Assembly: GCA_032622095.1 (NCBI GenBank) | Contig: CP136061.1 | Location: forward strand, 84,294,324 to 84,358,323 | DNA: 64,000 bases | Direction of reading: 5' to 3' | Origin: Siphonodentalium dalli | Lineage: Eukaryota > Mollusca > Scaphopoda > Gadilida > Siphonodentaliidae | Shown here: one piece after another, positions 44,386-56,319 of the stretch | Position numbering within the stretch: the first letter of the stretch is position 1 | How the letters are laid out: every line of letters starts with the position of its first letter | Translations under genes and position numbers: made by a program | Notes under the pieces: model-generated | What the model was told of the DNA's origin: nothing | What the model saw: only the letters and a program-made list of their open reading frames with translations | The model's database searches: none

Positions 44386-45654
44386 TTATGGGAGTTTAAA
44401 GTGGTCCCTATAGAGAGTAGATTTGAATTTGTCCAGGTCTGTGAGGGTAGCAATAGAAGGGTTGAGAGAATTCCATACAAGGATAGTGCGAGGGTAGAAT
44501 GAGGTGCGGATGTATTTGGGTCCAGTATAAAAGAGCACGAATTTATGACCTCTCGATGTTGCGAGGGGAGCAGTGTCTCGTATGTTGACAATGTTGTTTT
44601 TTATTTTATAGAACATGACAAGTGATTGGTACAAACGACGCTGTTCTAGAGTAGGCCATTGCAGCTGTCTTAGTATATCGGAGGCACTGCTTGGGTAGTT
44701 GTAGATGTTCATTGTGTACCGGGCTGCTCTGTGTTGGACCATTTCTAGGACAGAGCCTTGTGGAACCCCAGAAAGTACGGGACGAGCGGATGATTCTTGG
44801 CCATTGACAACAACTTTTTGTGATCTGTTGGATAGAAAGTCTTTAATCCAGTTTACAGCTGTATTGTTTATGCCGATACGCCTGAGTTTTAGGATTAGCC
44901 TTTGATGGTCAACTTTGTCGAAAGCTTTTGAAAAATCCATAACTGCGACATCGGTCTGCTTGCCTTTGGTCATATTTTCAAAAATTTCTTGTGTGAAAGC
45001 AATGAGCTGGGTTTCACAACTCAGTTTTGAGCGGAAGCCATGTTGGTTAGATGCTAGGAGCTGTTTTGAATCTAGGTACGACATGATTTTGGAGACAATA
45101 ATGTGTTCGAGCTGCTTGCTGAGGATACAAGTCAGGGATATAGGCCGGTAGTTAGCAGGTTTAGATTTGGAGCCTTTTTTGAAGATAGGAGAGACTATGG
45201 CTTTCTTCCAGTCTGATGGTACATGGCCAGTGCGGAGCGAAATTGAGAAGAGATCTGCAATGACGGGGGCTATTTCTTTGTGGACCATTTTCAGCAGGTG
45301 AGGGGAGATGTTGTCAACCCCGAAGGCTTTGTTTGGTTTGAGCTTTGCCAGCATTTTTGAGACGCCATCAGTTGATACTTCAATTTCACTCATTGAGCCA
45401 GTTGGAGGGTTTGTGATCAAGGAGTTGGCTTCACAGATGTGAGAGAGTTTAAGGGGTTTAGGGGTAGAGAAAGCTGAGTAGAATTGGTTGTTTAGGGCCT
45501 CGGCCTGATCTTTAGGGTGTGTTTTCATCATCCCATTTGCTTTGAGGGGGGACACTCCGATGTTTTCACTTTTTTGTCTTTTGATGAATGACCAGAATTT
45601 CTTGCCGGGCCTGCTTGGCTGATTGGAAAGGGTGTTAATAAGCATCTGTATCTG
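44386..45654 (-). pseudogene. LINE reverse transcriptase fragment B, internally deleted
   Basis: The open frame 46134-44386 becomes reverse-transcriptase-like from residue about 160: KKFWSFIKRQ, LKPNKAFGVDNISPHLLK, DWKKAIVSPIFKKG and NYRPISLTC (fingers), VAVMDFSKAFDKVDH at about 397-410 (palm A) and LSGVPQGSVL at about 454-463 (palm B). It then jumps directly to MVQHRAARYTMN and the C-terminal FYPRTILVWNSL segment. The palm C FADD/YADD block is missing, so the enzyme cannot be active. Jockey/CR1-like grouping by overall look. Confidence 0.85.
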
Positions 45655-45689
45655 TATATGTTTCAGCGCTGAAGCCTCTCGACTGTGTT

Positions 45690-46534
45690 TGCGCTGTGGG
45701 AGGACTATGATGTTGTGTCTGTTGTTATTTCGCATGTGCTCTCCTCCAGGCTGTTCCACTCCTCGATAGCGCGAACAAAGAACGAGTTTCTGAATTGTGC
45801 CGTTTTTGCTCGTATCCTTTCGATGGAGTTTGAGTTGATACACTCCTCCTTTTCGACAAGGTTTGATGTTACAAAGCCTGGGTACTTTTTCGCCTTTATT
45901 TTCCTTCCTTTCTTTTTTGGTATAAGTATGTCTTTTGATAGAATAGCCGGCACCAGCCCATCCACTACTCTGCCGAACAGCTTCATTCTCATCGTGTTTC
46001 TTCTTTGATGAAGTCCCTTTTGTTCTTGTGTGGTAGTTATTTTCGATGAAACGCACCCCTCTTTTGTTGATTCTTTCTAATTGCGTTGATGTCTTTTTGC
46101 TGGTATGGATCACAAACTTCAGCTGCATATTCAAGGGTGGATCTTACTGTGGATTCAAAGGCCATTTTTTTTTTTTTGTCCACTCTCCTGAGGTTTCGAC
46201 GGAGGAATCCAAGGGTGCTGCCTGCTTTTCTTACTATCTTGGATATGTGGGATGACCAAGTGAGGGTGTTGGTGATGGTTAGCCCTAGATATTGTGTTTC
46301 TTCAACTGTTTGGGAGTATTTGGTTATCCAGTTGGTACATGTGCGTCGTCGTGGGTTTTATTGACAGGATGTTACATTTCTTCGCATTGAACCGCATGCC
46401 CCAAACAGCTGCCCATTTTTCTAATGACTTCAGGTCTTCTTGTAGAGCAATATGGTCTTGTTAGTTCTTTATTTGGCGGTAAAGGAGACAATCATCGGCG
46501 AAGAGTTTGACTTGAGATGTGACTGCTTGTGGTA
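45690..46534 (-). pseudogene. LINE reverse transcriptase fragment A, palm C to C-terminus
   Basis: Read on the minus strand from 46534: LPQAVTSQVKLFADDCLLYR (palm C with FADD), KSLEKWAAVWGMRFNAKKCN (thumb), and later LEYAAEVCDPYQQKDINAI, VDGLVPAILSKDILIPKKKG and FFVRAIEEWNSLEEST. Several stops and frame changes are present. Its upstream neighbour on the same reading continues at 49714-49770 across a 3.18-kb insertion. It ends at about 45690, right where fragment B starts, so two LINE pieces lie head to tail. Confidence 0.8.
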
Positions 46535-49500
46535 CAGTACACTCAGAGTGTGGTATAAGGAAAACACTCAACACGGTGGGAACCCCACTAAGCCCACCGT
46601 GAATCACCGGCATTCACGGTGATTTTTCCACGGTGATCCACGGTGAACTCGAGTGGATCGGATTAAGTTGAATAAACAAACGTCCGGGTGACTTGTCGGT
46701 GATGACTGGGAATCACCGCGAATCACTTTAAAACGCCAACAGCTATATTGTATCACGTCATGCATAGCCGAAACCCTTTACTGTAGTTTATGCTAAAGCA
46801 TACACTCAGTGGGCCATGCATTGTATGATGTTGTACATTATATTTATATTATGGTTGATATTTTCAAAAATTCCAGAATGATTAACTAGCTACATGTATA
46901 GGTAAACTAAATAAACAACTTGTTATTGTATTGATTGATTTCTTCCGCCCCTCGGTCACTTATTTCAAATTTTAAGCGCAAATTTCGTATTATTTACACA
47001 CATGCACACACATATATATATGTATAATATAATGATCCAAGTCCATTAAACAAATAAATTTGTTTTAATTTATTTTTAATAATGCTATCTTGTTTAGCAA
47101 AATGTTTAAAAGATCGAAATATGCGCGAAACGCAAATATGGATAACATTCCCTAGCTCTCTCATTTGTTCAGGCCCCTACATCAATGCATGTATAAACAT
47201 TCCGATGGAAGACTGATTCAGCTAGCGTATATGTTTTGTTTTATTTATTGGGGTTTTGGATTTAACCCTGGATGATTTGGAAGGGGCGGAACTACTTCCC
47301 TACAACCCACTTTTGAATTTTAATGATTATCATGCTATGGGTGTATAACAACATGAAGTGGATGAAACGGGTGTATAGTGTAAATGCATGTGTATATACT
47401 AGCTAAAATAATAAAACAAAATGTCGGTGACCACTAGGATTCACATATACATAGTTATGTTTATATATAGCGTGCTACTGTGTCCGTGTTATTTCAGACA
47501 ATGGTAGTATAATGGGAGTCAGTTAGCTCTTACATAACCTTTGACAGTTCAGCCAAGTCTGTAAGAGGTGTCAAAATTAATTGTCCACATTGCAGCGCCG
47601 CGCATAGGGTGCGAGTTTCAATCATAACCATGTGAGCTACATGTAGTGTTCACTTTGCCATTCAGAATGAAGTAAGGCGCACAGTACACATCCCGCATGG
47701 CTATTGTTCCGGTGTTAGCGGCCACAAATAAACCGTACGCCGGTACTGTCGCATGCAATCAGACGCAGGTGTTTCCTCTAGTTCGTATGACACATGCTCT
47801 TTATATTTACCATATACATATAAGTACCATTGCTATTAGTCACGTTGGAACAATAAAGAGCGTTCACTGTTAGTCTATTCATATAAATGGTAAAAATAAA
47901 CTTTCTCTTCAGTACCCGTGAATGAAAACACATTTAAAAAATGCAGTATGTGTATATGCTATATTTATTTATCCCGAATAAATGAAACCTCCGGGATTGT
48001 GATCTATATTAAGTTACCGTATTATCTTTCCTAATTCCGACTACGTACCGTTATGTGGCAGTTCATATGAAATGATTGAATGCTTTTTTGCGAAGACACA
48101 AATTAATGGGCAACGTACGTTTGTTGTTGGGGAATACTGAGGTCTATCCAGAGTAAAATATAGTTAATTCATATTTTAAAACTAATTTATGCGTATATAA
48201 GCCTCTGCTGACTCGAACGCGATGAATACATATCCAATATATAAATAATAAAATGCCCTTTATCACGACTCAAAATTGCATTTGCCATACTATCGTGTCT
48301 ACAATATGGTTATGTAGAGGTATATATATCGTTATTGGTTAAAAACATGTTAACCAATTTAACATCGGATTTACCCTGCAACATATCATTTGGATACCAC
48401 GAAATCAGTCCGTTGCAATTCGGAATTTAAATCCTTCAGATATATAGCTTTTATTATATCATGAAAATCAAATAGGAATTAAAAAATACACAGTTGCGAT
48501 CCGCAATGCGCAATATTACATAACAACGGTCAAATTCAGTTAGCTGAATACCCGAGCATCCTGTAGTTTTCTCGTGTGCTCTCTTTGTGTAGACATAATG
48601 ACGTAATGATGGTGAACGAGTAATCCGAAACCACACAACTTCCACATTAGACACAGGCATGCGATATATAAATGTGCATACATACAGATAAAAAGTTAAA
48701 ACAAAGCTTATACAACAAGTATATATATAGTTGCATATTTACGCACACGAATGACTTTAATTGATACCGAAAATCTATGTACATGCACATGTATCCCGGG
48801 AAAATTGGATGCAAATAAAGATCATTAAACCAACATTGGAATGGTACCAACTTGGTGGGCGATATAACGGTGTTAGTTTTACTAAAGTTTGAAAATGATA
48901 CTATTATTACAACTATATATTGATAAATACGCGATATATTTAGTTGCACCTGCTCTGAACAAAACATATATTTGATAATGTCAGAGATATTTACGAGCTG
49001 TCCTCAGTTTTCGCAGATAAGTGAAATAAACGCTCTTTATTTGTACTATGTAATGACTAGAATACTGGGAATTATCTGTATGCCGAAGAACGTTCGGGAC
49101 CCAAACGTTCTTCGATCACAATAATTAATAAAACCAGAAAGAGGCCGTTCATGTATATCATTTTTAGCGTACTTATCGGCATATGCTGATCCGCGATGTA
49201 TCAAAATCGATCATAATTTGGACTTTCAAACCAACAAGTGCCTTTAAATTGAGAAAGAAGTTGAAACTGAAAACATTATGTTTTTTTTTTCTCTCAAGTC
49301 AACATGTCAAAAAGTTTAAAGGATAAAAATGTGCGCGAAGCACACAAACGGACCACAGTATAATAAAGCGTTCCCTACAGCTAATTTTAATTTTACATTA
49401 CTATGTTGTCTTTTAAAAAAAAATTTAAATGAAAACAAATAAAAGTAAATGGTGGAAATGCAATGCTTTGAAGGTTGCGAATATAATGGTTTCGCAGTGA

Positions 49501-49711
49501 TTGTCGGCAATCCACCGTGTTTCACGGTGATTCGCGGTGTTTTTTTTGTGAGGTGGGAATACACTGCCACCACCTTGTTGATTAGACAAAAACGCCTTGC
49601 TAATCCTCTCCACTAAGGCCCACGCTGTTGAGTGGGCCACCGTGAATCACTCTCCCAAAAATATCCCCACCGTGTTGAGTGTTTTCCTTACAGCACACGA
49701 TGAGTGTACTG
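46535..49711. mobile_element. TA-bordered 3.18-kb Tc1-like element, no transposase seen
   Basis: TA at 46533-46534 and 49712-49713. The TIRs begin CAGTACACTCA and continue with a shared aaggaaaacactcaacacgg and gtggg. Subterminal regions carry many copies of accgtgaatcac/cacggtgatt at both ends. CAGT termini with TA duplication are typical of Tc1/mariner. Open frames inside are below 110 residues and show no DDE motif. Splicing out the element restores a continuous LINE frame (fragment A). Confidence 0.85.
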
Positions 49712-49713
49712 TA

Positions 49714-49770
49714 AGTCATTTATGTGACACAGGAAGAGGAGAGGGTCGAGCACAGAACCCTGCATGGGGT
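49714..49770 (-). pseudogene. LINE reverse transcriptase fragment A, palm B part
   Basis: The minus strand reads MQGSVLDPLLFLCHIND, the palm B block and following helix of a LINE reverse transcriptase. The next codons are those at 46532 downward once the TA element is removed. No recognisable palm A upstream, suggesting 5' truncation. Confidence 0.75.
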
Positions 49771-50114
49771 CTGTGCATGGGTCTGTGTTTGGATAGTTTC
49801 TCTCCCGGCATGCAGCAGTCAAAATGGTTATCTGTAAAATGGTCTATATGTTGTTTCCAAACTTTGTCTACAACTACTAGTATATGTTCTAGCGCTAAGC
49901 ATGAAATTACCACGGTACGAAACGTCCTGGGGCTGACGAGCTGATGAGTGCAGAAGTTCGTGGACTGATTTTGACAAGAATTTGAACGAGCAGTGTGGCT
50001 TTAATGTTTTATACTGCACGACATGATTGTGGTTTACCTAAAGTGTTTTCAGGACGAAGAAACAGATTATCCCCCACACACAACGTTGTTCAATGTTTTG
50101 GTTATAGCCTCTTT
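49771..50114. other. Interval without recognised gene
   Basis: Unassigned sequence between the LINE piece and a 9-bp-TSD MITE. Confidence 0.4.
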
Positions 50115-50123
50115 TTTCAAAAC

Positions 50124-50440
50124 GGTTGGCGATTATCGCAATACGATAGGGGAACACCGTGTGCGTAACGTAACCATCACAAGTATAACGTACTCTGATA
50201 ACAACATATCGCCAAATTCATGCTTCAAACATTTTAAACATGTCATCTTCCGCTTCTTTTATTTTATTTTTATGAAAATGAATAAATAAATGGGGTGATA
50301 AATATGTATATAACGACAAATAGAATCAAATTAGCCATTTTCCCGTGAAACTTAGGACGGGCAATCCAGGTACAAAAATTGGTGAAATATGAGTACAAAC
50401 GTCAAAGTGTTCCCCTATCGTATTGCGATAATCGCCAACC
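50124..50440. mobile_element. MITE with 34-bp TIRs and 9-bp TSD (Mutator-like)
   Basis: Arms 50124-50157 and 50407-50440 are exact inverted copies starting GGTTGGCGATTATCGCAATA. They are flanked by identical TTTCAAAAC at 50115-50123 and 50441-50449. A 9-bp duplication with long TIRs fits Mutator-like elements. 317 bp, non-coding. Confidence 0.85.
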
Positions 50441-50449
50441 TTTCAAAAC

Positions 50450-50920
50450 GGCGCGAAGTTGCTTAAAAAATAAGACATCCGGTCTGACTCTGTCGGACAA
50501 TTCTGTGTTCGATTCCGGCGAACGCTCTGTCTCATCGTGGAAATCTTCAATCACACTGTATAGTTGAATGATTTTGTACTGCGATTTGTTACATGAATGA
50601 TAAAACATATCCCATCTACATAAGTACCATGGTTCAAGTGCCAGCACATATACATGTACCGGCGGGTGGATATCCGCCCTGTCACTAAATTGCGGCCTTG
50701 GATCCACCTGTCCGGTTCCGTGGTTTTAGGTCTACAGGTCAAAGCTTTGGAGTAGCTCCATATATGGAAGTCATGAATAATTTAAACGCTCCATATAATT
50801 ATGTAATAAGATTATTTGGTTAGCAAATATGCAGATAATTGTCTTTTGAGTTCGGCAAACTCCATGCAGGGTGGACTTCCGCGATATTAAGATACAGCCA
50901 TATGGGGCCTACTAAGCGAA
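50450..50920. other. Interval without recognised gene
   Basis: A plus-strand frame and two minus-strand frames overlap here; none carries a family signature. Confidence 0.35.
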
Positions 50921-50929
50921 CAGAACATG

Positions 50930-51550
50930 TTCATACCCCATGTTCACCCCTTCGGGGTGTTTCTAGGGGGTATTTGGGGCGGGCTACCGACCCAGGCCGT
51001 CAAATCGGTCGAAATCCTTACCGTTCTTGAAAACGGTCCATACCTCATGTTCATGCACCCCCTCGGGGTGGTACCACGTACCCCGTAGGTGATGGTGGGG
51101 GTCGGGCGGGCTACCCACCTATGCCGTCAAATCGGTCGAAATCCTTACCGTTCTAGTAAATGGTCCATGATATACCCCATTTTCACCCCCTCGGGCGGTA
51201 CCCCTTGGGTTTATGGGTGGGGGTTGGGTGTTTCTAGGGGTATTAGGGCCCTGGGCGGGCCACCCACACATGCAGTCAAATATGCGGATATCCTGACCGT
51301 ACTTGAAAATGGTCCATATCCCATTTTCACCCCCTCGGGTGGTACCCCCGGGTTGATGGGTGGGCGGTCGAGGTGTTTATATGGGGGTATTTGGGGCGCT
51401 CCACACAGGCACACACCCATGCCGTCAAATCGGCCGATATCATTACCGTTCTCGAAAATGGTCCATACCCCATTTCACCCCCTCGTTGTGGTACATCCGG
51501 GGTGATGGGTGGGGGGTCGGGTGTTTCTAGGGGGTATTTGGGGTGTCACA
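50930..51550. repeat. GC-rich tandem array, unit about 115-150 bp
   Basis: Five diverged units with cataccccattttcacccc, tcgggtggtaccccc, gggtgtttctagggggtatt, atgccgtcaaatcgg and ttaccgttctcgaaaatgg. Much richer in G+C than the surroundings. The 138-residue open frame across it reflects the repeat and is not a gene. Confidence 0.85.
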
Positions 51551-51689
51551 TTAAACAAAAAATATGATGTTATTATGCCAAATTACTGACCCTTCAATAA
51601 GTTGTAACCACAACTACACCAATCCGACATATAATAACGAAGGTTACATATGTATCATTAAAGAAAGTTCCCTTTTATTACCTTCCTTA

Positions 51690-52982
51690 TACAGCAAATA
51701 CGAGTGACTCTCACTTTGTTGTGGAACGTTAGTTGAAAAGAGTAAATTTAATTAATTAATACATGTATTTATTACTGCTGATGGGGTCATTGTCACAAGG
51801 CTCCGGTCACATTCGTAGCCAGCTTTTTAAATCGATCACAAATGTAGCCAGCTTTTCTACGGCGAGATCTCACATTTGTAGCCAGCTTTTTATATTCACG
51901 CGAGCCTCAATGAACAAGATTAGGTTAGTCTAATTTTTCTGCGTTGATGAATGAAAAACAACATAAATTTTAATTTGATATTAGTTCATCTAATAACCTG
52001 AGGTTTCCGATCAATGTCGTTAGGTGCTCGAATTATATTCCAATATAAGTTGATAAACGAAGTCAGTTTTGGAGCATGACGTCTATATTTTAGTCACGAA
52101 CGCGATGACGTCATATTTCGCGCCATATAAAGCATGAAATTAGAAAAGCTGGCTACGAATGTGATCGCCGGCGAAAAGCTGGCTACATTTGTGATCGATT
52201 TAAAAAGCTGGCTACGAATGTGACCGGAGCCTTGTGACAATGACCCTATCGGTTTTATTACTTGTATATTTTATTTGTAAATTTGTGAGTCTAGAGTGGA
52301 TAATGTTATACAAATATTTACTATAATTTTGTCTTACCTATATAAGGCTACATGTATATGTACTACTATAGCTATATAAGTTCATGAAACATGATTGAAT
52401 ACAGCATTTGTTATGTTCAATTAGACACTCAAAGAAAGAACATACACCGGTGCTACTGGCCTCAATTGTCTGACTCTCCTGCGATCCCATAAGAATAACA
52501 CATAGGGTATTTCACTGTTCGTATAGAGAATTGTGCTAATATTCATGCGCGCCTTTTATTTGCACTCGTCTGGTAAACTGACGACAGGAACACACACAAT
52601 CAGTTTTGAGCATATATTTCATACCAACGGTTCATATTCATATAGTGGCACACGCAGCAAGTACAAGTGACTCTCACTTTGGTGCGGAACATTAGTTGAA
52701 AAAGTAAATTAAATTAATTAGTACATGTATTTATTACTTATATATTTTAATTGTAAGTTTGTGAGTCTAGAGTGGATAATGTTATAGACATATTTACTAT
52801 ACATGTAATTTTGTCTTACCTACATCAGGCCACATGTACATGTCTATGTACTACTATAGCTATATAAGTTCATGAACCATGACTGCAAACAGCAATTGTT
52901 ATGTTCAATTAGACACTCAAAGAAAGAACATACACCATTTTTACTGGCCGCAAGTTTATTAATCTCATGCGATCCCATATAG
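51690..52982. repeat. Direct duplication (two units), first unit interrupted
   Basis: Unit 1 (51690-51776 plus 52254-52490) and unit 2 (about 52653-52982) share gagtgactctcactttg, gtgagtctagagtggataat and gttcaattagacactcaaag. The first is split by a TIR element at 51777-52253; the second gives the empty site. Confidence 0.8.
51777..52253. mobile_element. TIR element with 9-bp TSD and internal GTAGCCAGCTTTT repeats
   Basis: TSD TTTATTACT at 51768-51776 and 52254-52262. TIRs start GCTGATGGGGTCATTGTCAC on the left and ACCGATAGGGTCATTGTCAC (complement) on the right and continue through ggctccggtcaca. Each end has three spaced copies of gtagccagctttt. 477 bp, non-coding. Confidence 0.8.
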
Positions 52983-52987
52983 TCCAG

Positions 52988-54396
52988 GAGATATATTGGT
53001 CGACCTCTGCACCCCCCCCCCAGGACTCAACTTCACCCCACTAGTTTTCTTCCTTAAGGTCTCCTATAATTTTTTTCACTTGTTAACAAGAAAAAAAAAG
53101 TGGCCGCAGAGACTCCAGACAAGATGGCGTCCATCATGGCGGCCATTTTAAAAAAATGCACCATGTCTCTTTGATCGCCGTTATAGTAAAGATGATATCA
53201 CACGTGGTCTTGTTTTCCGCTCGATTCGTTATGCTAATATACAGCCCTTACAAATTAGCCAAAATCCGACACCAGAATCCAATATGGCGGCCAAGAACAT
53301 ATGCTATTTTTCTGACATGTTACTCAGTCACATAAACGGTCCAGATTAAAGATGGATTATCTCTTTAAATATCAAATTTTAAATAGTTGCGTGGGTATAA
53401 AATAATAGATATGAACTGAAGACCCCTGTCCAGAAAAGCTTCTATCAATTAATATTGATTTTATTTCGAATATTAAATCGGGACCGTTTATGTTACTATT
53501 TTTAGAACATACCATTCGGATGATACCATATTGCGATATAGAGCACTGGGCAGTTCCTGTGGCTACGCACCGAAAGTCAAATGTCCCAGATTGATTGTTT
53601 GTATTGTTTTGTTCCACATATATAAGCGACAATGAGTCTAATTAATGTTTAATTGTGACAAAATTGTACAATAAAATTTCTGGTCTCTGTTAACAGTAAC
53701 CACTATTGTTCGTTAGCTGAACAAACACCTTTTTAGACCAGAAAATATTCGAAATAAAATTAATATTAATCGATAGAAGCATTTCCGGACAGGAGTCTTC
53801 GATTCAAATCTAATATTTTATACCCCGGTAACTATATAACACATGTTTACACAGAGATAATCCACCTTTAACGTCGAATCGACTTTGACCTATTATACCG
53901 GCATTTGAGAAAACGTGATATCGGACAAAAATATCCCGCAATGAATGTATATTATGGTCCCCATATGGTCGAAAATGACCCCTCTATATGATAAATGTAT
54001 AACATGACGCAAAGATGCCAACATTTCTCCACAGAGACAAACGAAAGGTGGTAACATGTCGGGAAAATAGCATATTTTCACATTTCGGCGGCCTGGCCGC
54101 CATATTGGATTTTGGTGTCGGATTTTTGGCAAATTTGTAAGGGTTGTATATTAGCATAACGAATCGAGCGGAAAACAAGACCGCATGTGATATCATCTTT
54201 ACTATAACGGCGATCAAAGAGACATGGTGCATTTACAAAAAATGGCCGCCATGATGGACGCCATCTTGTCTGGAGTCTCTGCGGCCACTTTTTTTCTTGT
54301 TATTAAGTGAAAAAAATTAGAGGAGACCTTAAGGAAAAAAAATAGTGGGGTGAAGTTGAGTCCTGGGGGGGGGGTGCAGAGGTCGACCAATATCTC
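52988..54396. mobile_element. 1.4-kb foldback element with poly-C/G inside its arms
   Basis: Arms 52988-53320 and about 54040-54396 are inverted copies starting AGATATATTGGTCGACC. They include ctctgcacccccccccc, gtggccgcagagactcc and atggcgtccatcatggcggc. A TTAA MITE (53350-53867) occupies the middle. Confidence 0.8.
53350..53867. mobile_element. TTAA-bordered AGATGG-family MITE, intact, nested
   Basis: TTAA at 53346-53349 and 53868-53871. TIRs AGATGGATTATCTCTTTAAA and the complement of GAGATAATCCACCT. 518 bp, collinear with 18226-18746. Confidence 0.85.
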
Positions 54397-54419
54397 AACA
54401 GGGATAAGTAATGGTACCT

Positions 54420-55165
54420 GTCATTTTATAGAGAAATCACTAATAAAAAAGACAATGAAGAAATGCAACAGGATCTGGATAGCCTGTGGAATGGAGCGAT
54501 AAATGGCTACTTAAATTCCATCCAGATAAATGTAAAATACTGGTAATAAACCATAATGAAGAAAATGAACTACCAATATATACTATGAAAAAAGAAGATG
54601 GCACAAGAACACAATTGGACATCGTACAATCAGAAAGGGATGTTGGAGTAGTGTTTGACAGCAACCTATCCTTCGAAGAACATATAGAAAATAAAATAAA
54701 CAAGGCGAACAAAATGGTGGGAATAATCAGAAGAGCATTTATAAACTTGGACAACGAAACATTCAAATGACTATATCAAGCACTGGTACGCCCAAATCTA
54801 GAATATGCGGCAAGTGTCTGGTCACCATACAGAAAGGGTTTAATAAAGAATATAGAAAACGCCCAATTATTAACGCCGAGCCACAGCAATGTTACCAACA
54901 ATAAAAAACATGGAGTACGAAGATAGACTGAAAACGCTTAAACTACCAACACTCAAATATAGAAGACTTAGGGGGGACTTAATAGAGACATACAAAATAA
55001 TGGCATTCAAATACGATAAAGAGGTAGCAGAAACAATCATACCAAGGAACACTTCGGAATTAAACACAAGAGGACACGAAATGAAACTAGAAAAAGTGAG
55101 GTTCAAAAGGGATATTCGGAAATACTACTTTGCAGGCCGATAACAGAGATATGGACTAGTTTACC
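54420..55165 (+). pseudogene. LINE reverse transcriptase C-terminal fragment
   Basis: Plus-strand pieces read VEWSDKWLLKFHPDKCKIL, RDVGVVFDSNLSFEEHIENK, then LYQALVRPNLEYAASVWSPY, NMEYEDRLKTLKLPTLKYRR and FKRDIRKYYFAGR, closing ITEIWTSLPPEVLLEESING. This is the thumb and C-terminal region that follows FADD in Jockey/CR1-like LINEs. At least four frame changes or stops. No palm motifs, so it is a typical 5'-truncated copy. Confidence 0.8.
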
Positions 55166-55289
55166 ACCAGAAGTGCTCCTGGAAGAAAGTATAAATGGAT
55201 TCAAGAACAGCTTGGATAACCATTTCTATGACCAGCCTATGAGGTTTGATTATCTAGAAGAAATCGACAAATCACTATCAAAAAAAGGG

Positions 55290-55615
55290 AACAAAGGAGC
55301 CAAGGGAAAAAGAGATTGCTCTGTCTCCCTTATGGAAAATACAACACTGGAAAATGAAGAAACAATATGGAACGAAGGAGTCAATGGGGAAAAAGAGATT
55401 GCTCTGACCCCCCCCCCCCCCCCCCACATAACAGAAGATATGGATGACATATCAAAAAGAAACGTAGATAACAGTATAATCAGAAGTGGGGAAAAGAGAT
55501 TGCTCTGTCTCCCTCGGGAAACATTAGAAAAACAAACCGGAACGAAGACGTAGAACATAAACTAGATGAAAGGGGTAAAAGAGATTGCTCTGTCACCCCC
55601 CCCCCCCCAAGACGA
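55290..55615 (+). repeat. 3' tandem repeats of the LINE fragment
   Basis: Four occurrences of a gggaaaaagagattgctctg + tctccc box at about 55300, 55388, 55490 and 55572, about 85-100 bp apart, each in a different reading frame. Two have expanded C runs (55409-55427 and about 55597-55609). Confidence 0.75.
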
Positions 55616-55689
55616 AATCGATGATCTGGACAAAGAGGCGAGAGTCTGCGTCCAGTTACCACATAATGTAACATAAGGTATCTCTATTT

Positions 55690-56319
55690 TTATGTTGCAA
55701 TTTCTAGTTACGAAATAGAGAAAAATACAGTGTTTAATTAATTTTGACAGAATGGAATGGTTGGTATAGAAGCAGTTACATTCGCTCAATACCTCAATAT
55801 TTGCCGGGTTGAATTCGATACATCTTTGTATATTCCATTAAAGCAGTGAGGTAGAAATAGGCTGCAGAAACAGCCCGGGGTCCTAACTTTGGAACAAACT
55901 TTTTCACAATGTATTGGAATTTAGCAACAGGATTGAGTATTTTCTCGTCGATTTTTTTCGGATTCCTATTGTCAAATCTTCAAGCAATCACCTTGCGTCG
56001 AAATTTGTGTTCATGATTTAGCCAATTTCCATAAAATGAGTCGATTTCGGAAGTTGGTATATCGAAAAATATACGACAATGCTTCTTTGTGACCAACAAC
56101 CAACCATTTATGTTGCCGAATTCCCGTCTGATTATGTCAAAACTTCAAAAAGTTCCCATGTTTTCTACTGGTGGAATATGATTTATACGGGTGTTAGTCA
56201 GAATAAAGATTCGTGGCTTGATCTAAACCTTTTAAGATCAATCAATAAGCATTTCAATGTTAACAAGAGCTACGCTGGGCGTGCAATATACGCCCTCTCT
56301 TGGGTCGGCGGAAACTGAT
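55690..56319. other. Interval without recognised gene
   Basis: A plus-strand 79-residue frame at 56079-56318 ends beside the pearl-like array. No motif recognised. Confidence 0.4.

Noticed and set aside
51089-51505. A 138-residue Gly/Pro-rich frame
   Set aside because: Lies wholly in a GC-rich tandem array and simply reflects its units.
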